64,000 nucleotides of DNA from FACHB-T130 sp042747725 (lineage in GTDB: Bacteria; Cyanobacteriota; Cyanobacteriia; Cyanobacteriales; FACHB-T130). How positions within the stretch are numbered: the first letter of the stretch is position 1; each line of letters opens with the position of its first letter. The notes beneath the pieces are model-generated. The model was not told the origin of the DNA and did no database searches. It saw nothing but the letters and a program-made list of their open reading frames with translations. The stretch lies in the NCBI RefSeq assembly GCF_042747725.1, contig NZ_JBHZGO010000048.1, positions 124,001 through 188,000 of the forward strand, written 5' to 3'. A program made the position numbers and the translations under genes. Of this stretch, positions 25,743 to 34,957 are shown one piece after another.

Positions 25743-26288
25743 TTATTCAACTATCGCCTCCCATTCCTGCTTCAAGATGCCGTATACGAGCGTGTCATGC
25801 CACCGTCCTCGGATGCTGACATGCTCTCGCAACCGACCTTCTTGGCTCATACCAAGCTTCTGGGCCAATGATACCGCCCCTCTATTTTCAGCGATACAGT
25901 GTGCGTAAATGCGATGCAGACCAAGCTCTGTAAAGCCAAAGTGTAGTAGCAGGCGACCCATTTCAGCGGGATAATTTCGGCCCCAGTGTTCGGGAGCCAA
26001 TTCACACCCAATCTCTGCTTCTGGGGCATCGCGATCGCTTTTGCGGATACCGCAATTACCAATCAGTCCGTCCTGTCTCCGTAGAGCGACTGCCCACTGA
26101 TACCTCCATCGGGGCTTTTCCTGCTGCCACAGGAGGAAGCGATTAACGAAGGCACGAGCGTCTGCCTCAGTGCGTCCGACCTCTGGATAAAAGCGTTGAT
26201 ATGCTGCGGTGGATTGATATGCTAAAACGGCAGACCAGTCGGCTTCCGTAAATTCGCGCAGCAGCAGACGATGAGTTTGAACAAGCAT
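25743..26288 (-). CDS. GNAT family N-acetyltransferase (RimJ/RimL type)
   Basis: The 181-residue protein is a GNAT enzyme that transfers acetyl from acetyl-CoA to an amine, in the RimJ/RimL group. It shows the N-terminal TDRLLLRxF-like strand, a GNCGIRKSD strand and the acetyl-CoA binding stretch followed by the family helix ENRGAVSLAQKLGM. The substrate (ribosomal protein N-terminus, small molecule or drug) is not defined. It ends in a short acidic tail and is complete. Confidence 0.88.
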   Translation of the reverse strand: MLVQTHRLLLREFTEADWSAVLAYQSTAAYQRFYPEVGRTEADARAFVNRFLLWQQEKPRWRYQWAVALRRQDGLIGNCGIRKSDRDAPEAEIGCELAPEHWGRNYPAEMGRLLLHFGFTELGLHRIYAHCIAENRGAVSLAQKLGMSQEGRLREHVSIRGRWHDTLVYGILKQEWEAIVE

Positions 26289-26367
26289 GACTCAATTCCG
26301 AAGTTAAAACCAACTTCATCTTCAACGTTACTCACAGGGGGTTAACGACTGATACAGATTCCTAAGA

Positions 26368-27828
26368 TTAGCGTCGAGCGCAATTATCGCAGTGTCCGCA
26401 TCGCCAGCCAGCTGCCTCTTGGGTGAAGCCAAAAGCCTGTAACAAAAACTGCCAGCGACACTGTCGCGTGTTCAGGTATTGAGCCATCTGAGACTGCACT
26501 TGCTGCTGCTGGGTACTGAGTTCGCCAAAAGAGCGAGATTTCCCGACCGAACGCCGAACATAATGGAAGGGATCTTGCCACTCCAATTGTCCGGCACTGT
26601 GGAGGAGGGCGAGAGCTACTTCCCCGTCTCGAAACTGCTTCGCTATGGCGGCTACTTCCCCCTGTGGCGGGAGTTTGGATGCAAGTTGCTGGGCGTCTCG
26701 GTATTGCGATCGCATCTTTCCGGCAAAAAATTCCCGTCTTTGCTTATCCTCCGGGTTCAGCCACCCCGTCGGTTCGCTCACCAAGGTTAGTGCTTCAGAT
26801 AATTTACCATCTCGTCCGGCTCTCCCCACTTCCTGCACGTACTCGGAAAGCAGCAAAGGCGAGTGGAAGTGAACTACCCACCTGACATTAGACTTGTTAA
26901 TCCCCATGCCGAAGGCGCAGGTACACACAACAAAAGGCATTTTATCACTCAGCCAATTCGCTTCAATCGAGCGGCGTTCCTCTGGACTCAGCCCCGCGTG
27001 ATAAGCTGCTGTTGCATAACCGCGATCGCTAAGCAACTGAGTTAATTGTTCGCTATCTCGCCTGGTGCGGACGTAGACTAACCCTGCTTGTTTTGGTCTT
27101 TCCTGAATAAACTTGAATAACCCTTGGCGGCGTCCTCTGGGTGTCCAAATAGTTTGCACTTTGAGGTGTAGATTTTGCCGATATGGGCTATTTTTGAAAA
27201 CCGCTGGCTGTTGGAGTTGTAAGACTTGTTGGATGGTTTGCTGCGCTGAGGGATCGGCGGTGGCGGTGAAGGCTGCGATCGCTATTTTTGTCCCAGCTGG
27301 CTTTAATTTTAGCAGCGCCGGTCGTATCGCGCCCAGTCGTCGATAAGTTGGTCGAAATGTCTCTCCCCACTGCACTAAGCAATGCGCTTCATCTAGAATT
27401 AACCCGTTAATTTTTAGTTTTGGTTGACACAACTTTTCCCAAACTTGGGCACTCAGCAGCGTTTCTGGGGATAAGTACAATAATCTCAAATGTTCTAGAG
27501 TTTGCAGCGTTTGCCGTCGCTGGTGAGTCGGTACTTCGCTATGCAACAAGGCAGCGGGTAAATTGCGATCGCGCAACTCTTGCACTTGATTTTCCATCAG
27601 CGCCACCAGGGGCGAAATCACTAGCGTGAGTCCCGTTTGCAGTAGCGCTGGAAGTTGAAAACAAATCGACTTTCCCCCGCCAGTTGGCATCACAATTAGG
27701 GCATCTTTCTTTTGCAACAAGCTGCGAATAATTTCTCCCTGTGGAGGTCTAAAATCATCGTATCCCCAGATTTTTTTAAAGGCGTCGCGGACTTCTTGCC
27801 AGGATGTTGTTTCAGAATTATTCATCAT
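26368..27828 (-). CDS. RecQ-family ATP-dependent DNA helicase
   Basis: RecQ helicases unwind DNA 3' to 5' in recombination and repair. From the chosen start the product has 486 residues: two RecA-like domains with a GGGKSICFQLPA Walker A, a DEAHCLVQWG box, and the motif VI region ending in QEVGRAGRDG. A short zinc-binding stretch closes the protein, with cysteines in CRWQFLL and GWRCGHCDNC. It lacks the winged-helix RQC extension and HRDC domain of full-length RecQ, so it belongs to the short RecQ class. An upstream ATG at 27870 would add 14 residues that contain a HIP1 site and look non-coding, so I used the ATG at 27828. Confidence 0.92.
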   Translation of the reverse strand: MMNNSETTSWQEVRDAFKKIWGYDDFRPPQGEIIRSLLQKKDALIVMPTGGGKSICFQLPALLQTGLTLVISPLVALMENQVQELRDRNLPAALLHSEVPTHQRRQTLQTLEHLRLLYLSPETLLSAQVWEKLCQPKLKINGLILDEAHCLVQWGETFRPTYRRLGAIRPALLKLKPAGTKIAIAAFTATADPSAQQTIQQVLQLQQPAVFKNSPYRQNLHLKVQTIWTPRGRRQGLFKFIQERPKQAGLVYVRTRRDSEQLTQLLSDRGYATAAYHAGLSPEERRSIEANWLSDKMPFVVCTCAFGMGINKSNVRWVVHFHSPLLLSEYVQEVGRAGRDGKLSEALTLVSEPTGWLNPEDKQRREFFAGKMRSQYRDAQQLASKLPPQGEVAAIAKQFRDGEVALALLHSAGQLEWQDPFHYVRRSVGKSRSFGELSTQQQQVQSQMAQYLNTRQCRWQFLLQAFGFTQEAAGWRCGHCDNCARR

Positions 27829-27941
27829 TAGTATGTAGATGCGATCGCTTCTAGTGTCTGCTCTTGGCAATAAGATATGTTAAGCTCTAGCACAATACGG
27901 CGTAGTCTATTTTAACTTTTCTTTTAGAAGGAGTGCGATTA

Positions 27942-28247
27942 ATGGTAAATTACGGTTTAAATTTAGGCTCGTTACTCGGTTTAATGTATTGGATTATCGG
28001 TTTAATTTACCCGATTATCACTATTATTTTAATAATTAAACGTTCAAGGCAGATGAGTGCTTTGTTCGTAATTCTTTATGTTGTTCAAATCGTACTTTTA
28101 CCAATATTAATGTTCTTGTATGGCTTTATTTTATTATTTCAAGGTTGGCGTTTAGACCCAATCCTTCAATTTGAACAATTTCTTTTAACTGTGGTGATTA
28201 TTTGCATGATTATCAAAGATATTTCTAGCGATCTTATTGAAAATTAG
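27942..28247 (+). CDS. Mini Ycf66-like membrane protein (copy 1)
   Basis: The 101-residue product matches the N-terminal module of Ycf66 proteins: a VNYGLNLGSLLG opening, three hydrophobic segments and the hallmark LLFQGWRLDPILQF at about residues 62-80. Full Ycf66 proteins are much longer, so this is a stand-alone module. Function is unknown. AGAAGGAG eight bases upstream fixes the ATG at 27942, not the in-frame GTG at 27933. Coding sequence is A+T-rich compared with the window. A second copy follows 15 bases downstream. Confidence 0.8.
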   Translation: MVNYGLNLGSLLGLMYWIIGLIYPIITIILIIKRSRQMSALFVILYVVQIVLLPILMFLYGFILLFQGWRLDPILQFEQFLLTVVIICMIIKDISSDLIEN

Positions 28248-28262
28248 AAAAAGGTTTATGAA

Positions 28263-28574
28263 ATGATCAACTTTGGTTTAAATTCAGCATCTTTTTTAGG
28301 TTTGTTTTATATTATTCTGGCTATAAGCCACCTGATTTTAATTAGAGGTGCAGTATCCAGACGAACAAATAACTTGAGTGCTTCAGCTTTAAAATTACAT
28401 AAAGTTCTATCGGCAATTATAGAGCCTTCGCTGATCGTTTCCGGAATAATTTTAATTTTGCAAGGTTGGCGTTTAGACCCAATTTTACAATTTGGGCAAT
28501 TTCTTTTATTTCTATTAATCCTTTATATGATGATGAAAGATATGGTAATTGAGCGGATAGAGCGACGCAGATAA
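28263..28574 (+). CDS. Mini Ycf66-like membrane protein (copy 2)
   Basis: This 103-residue protein is a tandem paralogue of the preceding gene. It shares the NFGLNSAS opening and the QGWRLDPILQFGQFLL stretch, which matches Ycf66 even more closely than copy 1. It has three hydrophobic segments and a basic C-terminus. The two genes are probably co-transcribed. No partner genes suggest a role. Confidence 0.8.
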   Translation: MINFGLNSASFLGLFYIILAISHLILIRGAVSRRTNNLSASALKLHKVLSAIIEPSLIVSGIILILQGWRLDPILQFGQFLLFLLILYMMMKDMVIERIERRR

Positions 28575-28607
28575 ATTAACGAGATCGTCCGGTGAAAGAG
28601 TGCTAAT

Positions 28608-28738
28608 AGCAAATATACGCCCACAGGCTAGAAGCCTGGGGCTAGAAGAACGAAGCCTGCCTTCGCAGGCTTTATATTAGCCTGCGAAGGCAGGCTTTGT
28701 TTGTTTAGCCGCGACTTTAGTCGTCGGACATTTTTACT
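28608..28738. repeat. Palindromic mini-element, copy A
   Basis: A 131-base element begins with a GCAAATATACGCCCACAGGC segment and contains nested stems built from AGCCTGCC and GGCAGGCT, then ends in GTCGTCGGACATTTTTACT. A 108-base relative lies at 42063-42170. It falls between convergent genes, six bases from the stop of the leftward hydrolase, and has a T-run in the rightward direction, so it may double as terminator. Copy A has an extra inner palindrome relative to the other. Confidence 0.8.
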
Positions 28739-28743
28739 AATTA

Positions 28744-30558
28744 CTAATTAGCAAAAGTGGTAGGATTTTCAGCCGTAACAGACTTAGGAATTGGGCTGGA
28801 GATTCCTGAAGGCGCTACCGTCGAACTGGGTGGTGTTGCCGGTTGACTGAAGTGTTGGTAAGCTGCACGAGATATCTGGCGAATCAACTCTGAGGCGCTA
28901 CCGTCATTGTGGGGGCGTTGCACCATCACAGCGGCAATGTAGCGCTTGCCAGTGGGCATATCAATTAAACCAACGTCAGCGATCGCAGAGCCGATATCGC
29001 CGGTTTTGTGGGCGATGCTAGCACCTTTCCCCAGTCCTCGTGGCAGCAACGAATCTGTCACCGTTTGTTGCATGATATGCAAGATGCGATCGCGCGATGG
29101 CACCGACACCACATTCCCTTGATTGACCATTGCCATCACCGTCGCCAACTCTTTAGGACTGGTGGTGTTCGTTCCTTCCAAGTCGGGCAGGGCGTTGTGG
29201 ATGACGGTTGTCGTCAATCCCCAAGATTGGAACCGCTGATTCAGCGCCTCAACACCGCCCAGACGATGAATCAGCATATTCGTAGCGGTGTTGTCACTGA
29301 TCGCAATCATCTTGGTTGCCACCTCTAGGGCGGTGTACTTCGTCCCTAGTTTTTTGTACTGCAAATCGCCAGAACCAGAACCAATCAGATTTTTCTCTAG
29401 CGTTAACGGTTCATCCAGACGAATTTTTCCAGCATCCACATCTTGGAAAAAGGCGACGAGAATTGGCACCTTAATTGTGCTAGCGGCTGGGAAGGTTTCG
29501 TTACCAGACCAGTCGAGATAGGCACCTGTATCCAACTCTACTAAAAAGACTCCTGGATTTAATTTGGAATTTTGCGTCACCAGCGCCTGTACCTGTGCTT
29601 TCAACGATGGGATTTCTTGATTCAGCGTCAGGACGGAAGTACCCGCCGCCGTACCCATCGCCGTGTCAGATTGGGCAGGTGATTTTTGTCCTGGCGCTTT
29701 ACCAATCGCCCCAACTGCTGACTGCTGAAGGAGGACTGACTCCTTGTTAGCAGCGCCTGCCATCTGGCGGGTAGCCGGGTCCCAAGCGGATAAAACAGTT
29801 CCAGCGATCGCGCCAATTCCCACCCCCAAGATGAGCAGACGGGCACCGTACAGCCAAGGAGAAACCGGGCGTCCAGGCGATCGCGTCCGGCGCTGAGGTG
29901 AAGTTCCCCCGCCCTTATGGGTGCCTGCGGGCTGGGAAGGAGGGCGTTTCTGAAAGCGTCTCACATTCCCCTGTGACGGGACTGGGTAAGGGCGCGCTGC
30001 CTCGCCCAGACTTAGATTGAGTATCGAACCGCCTTGACGCGAGCGATCGCGACGGCTTGTTTGGGGCAGTGGTGCTTCTATCCGCTGTCTTCCACGATTC
30101 ACATCGGAACCGAACTGCGAGGGTGTCCTAGTTGGCGTGGTGGATCTCAAGGAACGATTGGGAGCGGAATTTGACTGCACTCGCGGCGACAGACTGGCAC
30201 CGGAGGACTTTCGAGTGCGTAGCGACGGGGAAGATTTCTTTTGTTCTGTCTTCAGGGGCGCATTTCTCAAACCGAAACCCGTCCTTGCTGAACTTTGACC
30301 CTTTCCTCGCGGCGTCGCAGTCGCTTCACGGCTCACGCTCAAGGGCGTAGTTTTGAGTGCCTCGCGTCGATTCTGCGACGCGGGTTGTCTTTTTTGTTGC
30401 CCCCGTCGACGTTCGCGGATGTCAGAACGATTGTGTTGGTTCGGTGAGGACGAATTGTTTGGGCTTTGCCCATTATCTTTAAACGTACTTCCTCCTGATA
30501 CCGCTGACACAACTGACTGAGTTTCAGACTGCTGAGTCACTCCTAACTCCTCCACCAC
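28744..30558 (-). CDS. Serine hydrolase of the class A beta-lactamase fold
   Basis: The 604-residue protein has a long basic, Ser/Pro/Arg-rich N-terminus of about 225 residues predicted to be disordered and cytoplasmic. One transmembrane helix follows at about 232-255. The periplasmic hydrolase domain lies at about 320-580 with the three active-site motifs: STIK (catalytic Ser), SDN in IAISDNTATN, and KTG in AHKTGDIG. It is either a beta-lactamase-like enzyme or a penicillin-binding protein acting on peptidoglycan. The membrane anchor and unusual N-terminus favour the latter, a wall enzyme rather than a secreted antibiotic hydrolase. It is transcribed alone. Confidence 0.87.
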   Translation of the reverse strand: MVEELGVTQQSETQSVVSAVSGGSTFKDNGQSPNNSSSPNQHNRSDIRERRRGQQKRQPASQNRREALKTTPLSVSREATATPRGKGQSSARTGFGLRNAPLKTEQKKSSPSLRTRKSSGASLSPRVQSNSAPNRSLRSTTPTRTPSQFGSDVNRGRQRIEAPLPQTSRRDRSRQGGSILNLSLGEAARPYPVPSQGNVRRFQKRPPSQPAGTHKGGGTSPQRRTRSPGRPVSPWLYGARLLILGVGIGAIAGTVLSAWDPATRQMAGAANKESVLLQQSAVGAIGKAPGQKSPAQSDTAMGTAAGTSVLTLNQEIPSLKAQVQALVTQNSKLNPGVFLVELDTGAYLDWSGNETFPAASTIKVPILVAFFQDVDAGKIRLDEPLTLEKNLIGSGSGDLQYKKLGTKYTALEVATKMIAISDNTATNMLIHRLGGVEALNQRFQSWGLTTTVIHNALPDLEGTNTTSPKELATVMAMVNQGNVVSVPSRDRILHIMQQTVTDSLLPRGLGKGASIAHKTGDIGSAIADVGLIDMPTGKRYIAAVMVQRPHNDGSASELIRQISRAAYQHFSQPATPPSSTVAPSGISSPIPKSVTAENPTTFAN

Positions 30559-30722
30559 TATGGTTATTGTTAATTGTTAGCTGTTAATAAAGAGTGACTA
30601 ACCACTGTATTGGCTCAGCCTTGGCTTTACTTTTCCAGGGTCTATCACTTGCATCAGGGAACGAATGCTTTTGCGTATAGCAACACCGCTAACGCTACCG
30701 TTCCTACCAACTTTTGCTTATT

Positions 30723-31556
30723 TTATGGTGCGTCTTGCTGTTCTGGTTCATTAGCAACAGAATGTGGCAGAAATTGTAGCGCCCAGTCCATCTGGCTGAA
30801 AATGCCTCGGAGCATTGCCACTTCTGCTTTGGTGGGATTGGCTCGGTTGAACAGACGCCGGAATTTTTCCATACGGCTGCTGGCGGTGTGGGGATAGAGA
30901 TAACCCATTTTTAATAACACGGCTTCCATCTGTTGATAATATCCATCCAAGACTTCTAATGGGGCAGGGTCAATTGTCAGTTGTGGGTTGTCAGTTGGTA
31001 CGGGCATGGCAGTTCCGTGCCCGTACAGTTGATTGGCAGTGATTTGCGGCTGACTGCTGAGTGCTGACCAATTTTGGTAAAGCTCGTAACAACAAATGCC
31101 AACTGCTTGAGCCAGATTTAAAGAAGGATACTCCGGATTGGTGGTAATGCGTACAAATCGCTGAGCATAGTTTAATTCCACATTACTTAACCCTCGATCT
31201 TCTGGGCCAAAGATCAAGGCTGATGGTAGCGGTTCTTCCAGCAACCAAGGTAAAGCGATTCTGGGATTTTCCAGCGGCGTTTCTAACGTTCGGGGGCGGG
31301 TAGTGGTGGCGATCGCTTTCACGCACCCTTGTAATGCCTCTGGGATCGTCGCTACTACCTGAGCCGATTCCAGTAAGTCTAAGGCATGAACTGCCATATC
31401 CGTTGCTTCTTTCGAGAGGCGATCGCATTGGGGATTCACCAGCACCAACTGCCGCAATCCCATATTTTTCATCGCGCGAGCCACAGAACCTACATTCAGC
31501 GGACCTGCTGGCTCTACCAATACAATCCGCACCCTAGCTAATCTAATCTCATCCAT
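30723..31556 (-). CDS. trmJ: tRNA (cytidine/uridine-2'-O-)-methyltransferase TrmJ
   Basis: TrmJ methylates the 2'-OH of residue 32 of the anticodon loop in several tRNAs. The 277-residue protein has a SPOUT domain: VEPAGPLNVGSVARAMKNMG near the N-terminus, FGPEDRGLSN at about 118, and the knot-forming PSLNLAQAVGICCYELY stretch at about 145. A C-terminal helical dimerisation region follows. Between them, residues about 170-198 are encoded by repeat-like DNA with TTGTCAG heptamers and a GTACGGGCA/TGCCCGTAC palindrome (30965-31045). This is an apparent in-frame insertion in the linker. It is 164 bases upstream of the serine hydrolase gene on the same strand. Confidence 0.93.
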   Translation of the reverse strand: MDEIRLARVRIVLVEPAGPLNVGSVARAMKNMGLRQLVLVNPQCDRLSKEATDMAVHALDLLESAQVVATIPEALQGCVKAIATTTRPRTLETPLENPRIALPWLLEEPLPSALIFGPEDRGLSNVELNYAQRFVRITTNPEYPSLNLAQAVGICCYELYQNWSALSSQPQITANQLYGHGTAMPVPTDNPQLTIDPAPLEVLDGYYQQMEAVLLKMGYLYPHTASSRMEKFRRLFNRANPTKAEVAMLRGIFSQMDWALQFLPHSVANEPEQQDAP

Positions 31557-31669
31557 GACTGAAATTAATAAAATAGTCTAAAAGCGCATCTCTCTATGGG
31601 CGGACATAATTACCATATTTCCGATCTATTTCGTAAAATTGAATATTGGCAATGTATCGTCAAATTAAC

Positions 31670-31822
31670 ATGAAGCGCGATCGCTCCAAGTCCGACTTAC
31701 CCAGCAAAATTTGCCCGGTATGTCAACGTCCCTTCACCTGGCGTAAAAAATGGGCAGATTGTTGGGATGATGTGAAATACTGTTCGGAGCGCTGTCGCCG
31801 TCGCCGCACCCAAGCCAATTAG
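31670..31822 (+). CDS. DUF2256 zinc-ribbon protein
   Basis: This 50-residue protein matches DUF2256: the ICPVCQRPFTWRKKW segment with its first Cys pair and the later CSERCRRRR with the second pair, plus the WDDVKYCS stretch between. It is probably a zinc-binding protein with a basic tail; function is unknown. The ATG at 31670 begins the typical KRDRSKSDLP leader. An in-frame ATG at 31652 would add six residues. It lies between trmJ and the isoaspartyl peptidase. Confidence 0.92.
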   Translation: MKRDRSKSDLPSKICPVCQRPFTWRKKWADCWDDVKYCSERCRRRRTQAN

Positions 31823-31929
31823 CACTCGGCACCCCAAGTTTAGATTTTGGATGCCTGGATTGAAAACATCGCCAATCTGAAATCAAGGCTGAGTACTGGT
31901 ATTTATTAAAAATTACAAAGGATTGAAAT

Positions 31930-32889
31930 ATGTCAGTGAATCAGGTGCAACCCAAGGTGATTATTCACGGTGGTGCCGGTAGCGCCCTCAAAAGTCAAGA
32001 GGGGGCTGACGCAGTCCGCAAGTCACTCTACAAAGTAGTGGAAGAAGTTTATACCCTGCTGTTGGCAGGAGCAACTGCCCAAGCAGCAGTGGTGCATGGT
32101 TGTCACTTGATGGAGGACGATCCTCGCTTTAATGCGGGAACAGGTTCGGTACTGCAATCAGATGGTCAAATTCGCATGAGTGCCTCGTTGATGGATGGGA
32201 CAACTCAGCGATTGAGCGGCGTGATTAATGTATCGCGCGTCCAACATCCCATTGATCTGGCCCAAGCTTTACAAGCTTCTCCCGATCGCGTGCTATCAGA
32301 TTACGGGTCGGCAGAACTCGTGCGGGAATTGCAGGTTCCGATTTACAATCCGATGATCGAGATTCGCTTGCAGGAGTGGCTGCAAGAGCGGAGCGAGAAT
32401 TTTATTAAAGAAGCTGCTGGGGTTGTGGCTGAAAAAGAGCTGGTGGATGACCCAGAGGCTGGACGCGGCACGATTGGAGTCGTGGTTCTGGACACTCAGG
32501 GAAATTTAGCCGCAGGCACTTCGACGGGAGGCAAGGGTTTTGAGCGGATTGGTCGAGTCAGCGATTCGGCAATGCCTGCGGGGAACTACGCGACCGCTGA
32601 AGCGGCGATTAGCTGTACCGGGATTGGAGAAGACATTATTGATGAATGTCTGGCGGCGCGGATTGTGGTGCGGGTGACGGATGGTTTGTCCCTTGCAGAT
32701 GCGTTTGAGCGCTCCTTTACCGAAGCGCGTGGGCGTCAGCGGGATTTTGGGGCGATTGGGATTGATGCAACCGGAGCGATCGCGTTTGGGAAAACTAGCG
32801 AAGTCCTCCTCGCCGCTTTTCACACTGGCGAACAGATGGGCGACACCCTGGAATGGACGGGTGACACCCTATCCGGCTTTATTTCTTAA
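31930..32889 (+). CDS. Isoaspartyl peptidase / L-asparaginase (Ntn hydrolase)
   Basis: This 319-residue plant-type asparaginase hydrolyses isoaspartyl dipeptides and asparagine in the cytoplasm. It is made as a precursor cleaved just before the nucleophile Thr in the GRGTIGVVVLD segment at about residue 178. The N-terminus IIHGGAG and the GNYATAEAAISCTGIGE stretch are typical. Length is normal. A stem-loop follows at 32932-32970. Confidence 0.95.
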   Translation: MSVNQVQPKVIIHGGAGSALKSQEGADAVRKSLYKVVEEVYTLLLAGATAQAAVVHGCHLMEDDPRFNAGTGSVLQSDGQIRMSASLMDGTTQRLSGVINVSRVQHPIDLAQALQASPDRVLSDYGSAELVRELQVPIYNPMIEIRLQEWLQERSENFIKEAAGVVAEKELVDDPEAGRGTIGVVVLDTQGNLAAGTSTGGKGFERIGRVSDSAMPAGNYATAEAAISCTGIGEDIIDECLAARIVVRVTDGLSLADAFERSFTEARGRQRDFGAIGIDATGAIAFGKTSEVLLAAFHTGEQMGDTLEWTGDTLSGFIS

Positions 32890-32931
32890 CCACCAAGTCA
32901 CTCTAGCGTAGCCATGCGCTCTCTTCGCTAT

Positions 32932-32970
32932 AGACACCAAGGAAACACGAAGTTCTCTATCTTGGTGTCT
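32932..32970. terminator. Stem-loop after the isoaspartyl peptidase
   Basis: AGACACCAAG at 32932-32941 pairs perfectly with CTTGGTGTCT at 32961-32970 in the spacer before the convergent YnfA-like gene. An A-run lies just beyond it. It is probably a terminator for the rightward gene. Confidence 0.65.
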
Positions 32971-33047
32971 TATGGGTTCAAAAAAACACTCCCAGAATTT
33001 ATGGGTGGAGTATTCTGACTCCTGAATTGTGTGTTCTGAATTCTGGA

Positions 33048-33377
33048 TTAACTTCTCGGTGCATACATAACTATCAACACGCCAAGTAGAGCCATCCAAC
33101 CTCCTAACAGGTCAAATTTGTCTGGAGCTATCTTATCAACTTGCCATCCCCAAAGAATAGAAAGAACAATGAAGACACCTCCATAAGCTGCATAAACTCG
33201 CCCAAAATTGGCTTGTTGCAGCGTCGGAATGATTCCATAGAGAATCAGCGCGATCGCTCCTAAGAAAGCAAACCAAATACTCTGATTTTCCCGCAGCCAA
33301 AGCCATATCAGATATCCTCCACCTATTTCGCATAACCCGGCTAAGACGAAATAGAATACAGACTTGATAATTGCCAC
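33048..33377 (-). CDS. YnfA family membrane protein (UPF0060)
   Basis: The 109-residue protein has four transmembrane helices and the YnfA signature: an LAGLCEIGGGYLIWLWLRE opening, a middle RVYAAYGGVFI stretch and a conserved DKFDLLGG loop before the last helix. YnfA belongs to the small multidrug resistance superfamily, but transport has not been established for most members. It is downstream of glmU with three bases between, so they are co-transcribed. Confidence 0.92.
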   Translation of the reverse strand: MAIIKSVFYFVLAGLCEIGGGYLIWLWLRENQSIWFAFLGAIALILYGIIPTLQQANFGRVYAAYGGVFIVLSILWGWQVDKIAPDKFDLLGGWMALLGVLIVMYAPRS

Positions 33378-33380
33378 TAT

Positions 33381-34760
33381 TTACTCCTGCTGGGGTTTTA
33401 ACCGCCAGCCCTTTCTGACAATTTGACGGGCACGGGCAATCACCAAAGAATCATCTGGAACGTCTCTTGTGACCACAGAACCGGCGGCAACCGTTACGTC
33501 TTCTCCCAGTGTCACCGGCGCAACCAGAACGCTGTTGGAGCCGGTTTTCGTGCGATCGCCTATTTTGGTACGATGCTTCTTCACGCCGTCATAATTGGCA
33601 GTAATTGTACCCGCCCCAATGTTCACTTGATTCCCTAAAGTGGCATCGCCTAAATAGGACAGATGGGCAGCATTAGTGCGATCGCCCAAGGTGCTATTTT
33701 TCAGTTCCACAAAATTTCCGATGCGGCAAGATTCCCCGACTTCTACATGACCGCGCAAATGGGCGTAGGGACCAATCCGGGTGCCATTTTTAACCACACT
33801 GTCAGTCACCACGGAATAAAGCACCGTCACATTTTCCCCAATCTGGCTATTTTCAATCAAGCTACCAGGGCCAATGCGACTCCCGGACGCGATCGCGGTA
33901 TTTCCCCGCAGATGAGTTTGCGGTTCGATCGTGACATCCGGTTGCAACTGTACCGTATCATCAATTGCGATCGTGTCTGGACTGACTAGAGTCACACCTG
34001 CCGCCATCCAAGCATCCTTGACTCGCTCTTGTAAAATCTCGTAAGCATGGCTAAGTTGTTTGCGGTCGTTAATTCCCAGAATTTCCTGGTAATCCTCCAC
34101 ATCCACAGCCATCACCGGCTCCATGAATTTAACCGCATCGGTCAGATAGTATTCCTGCTGGTCATTGTTCGCCACCAGTTGCGGCAATACTTTTTCCAGT
34201 TGCGGCCAATTGAAGCAGTAAACACCGGCGTTAATCCGGCGATTTTGCTTTTGAGCAGGCGTGCAGTCCCGGTCTTCTACAATCTCTTTAACTAGATTTT
34301 GACCATTACAAAAAACCCGCCCATAGCCTTTGGGATTTGGCATTTGGGCGGTGAGAAGGGTGGCGGCGTTCTGATGCTCTTGGTGAGTTTCCAGCAGATT
34401 TTTGAGGGTTTGCGATCGCAACAAAGGAACATCCCCATTTAAAACCAGCAAATCGCCGGTGAAGCCTTCTAAATGGGGGAGTAATTGCTGGACGGCATGA
34501 CCCGTGCCCAACTGCTGGGTTTGTTCGACAAACTCCAAATCGGGAAGTGGGGGCAATCGATCGATCACCTCTACCAAGGCGTCTTGGATGCGATCGCCTT
34601 GATACCCAACGATGACGAGGCACCGCGATGGTTCGACTTCAGACAGACTATGGAGAACCCGTTCGACAAGCGATCGCCCTCCCAAGGAATGTAAGACCTT
34701 GGGCAGATCCGATTTCATCCGCGTTCCACGTCCTGCTGCAAGAATTGCTACTGCTACCAT
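33381..34760 (-). CDS. glmU: Bifunctional UDP-N-acetylglucosamine pyrophosphorylase / glucosamine-1-phosphate acetyltransferase
   Basis: GlmU makes UDP-GlcNAc for peptidoglycan and outer-membrane sugars in two cytoplasmic steps. The 459-residue protein begins with the LAAGRGTRMKSDLPKVLH nucleotide-binding motif of the N-terminal uridyltransferase (about residues 1-230). The C-terminal left-handed beta helix (about 255-450) has hexapeptide repeats and the active-site region with VELKNSTLG and NYDGVKKHRT. Length and domain order are normal. Codons near the start overlap no other gene. Confidence 0.97.
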   Translation of the reverse strand: MVAVAILAAGRGTRMKSDLPKVLHSLGGRSLVERVLHSLSEVEPSRCLVIVGYQGDRIQDALVEVIDRLPPLPDLEFVEQTQQLGTGHAVQQLLPHLEGFTGDLLVLNGDVPLLRSQTLKNLLETHQEHQNAATLLTAQMPNPKGYGRVFCNGQNLVKEIVEDRDCTPAQKQNRRINAGVYCFNWPQLEKVLPQLVANNDQQEYYLTDAVKFMEPVMAVDVEDYQEILGINDRKQLSHAYEILQERVKDAWMAAGVTLVSPDTIAIDDTVQLQPDVTIEPQTHLRGNTAIASGSRIGPGSLIENSQIGENVTVLYSVVTDSVVKNGTRIGPYAHLRGHVEVGESCRIGNFVELKNSTLGDRTNAAHLSYLGDATLGNQVNIGAGTITANYDGVKKHRTKIGDRTKTGSNSVLVAPVTLGEDVTVAAGSVVTRDVPDDSLVIARARQIVRKGWRLKPQQE

Positions 34761-34957
34761 ATTCAGCTTTTCGCGTTATCAGACCAGCTACAAGAATAAA
34801 GGTTGAAGCTTGAACCCGGAAAGAGCGTTCGTGGTTCTTTCTGGGTGAAACATTGGCACAATCAGCCGACGCCAGCATCCGACTAATTTTTGAGTCAAGG
34901 TGATAGCGAAGCGCAGAAAAAGTCAGTTCGCGCGCGCGCCGACAAGTCGGTTCGCCC

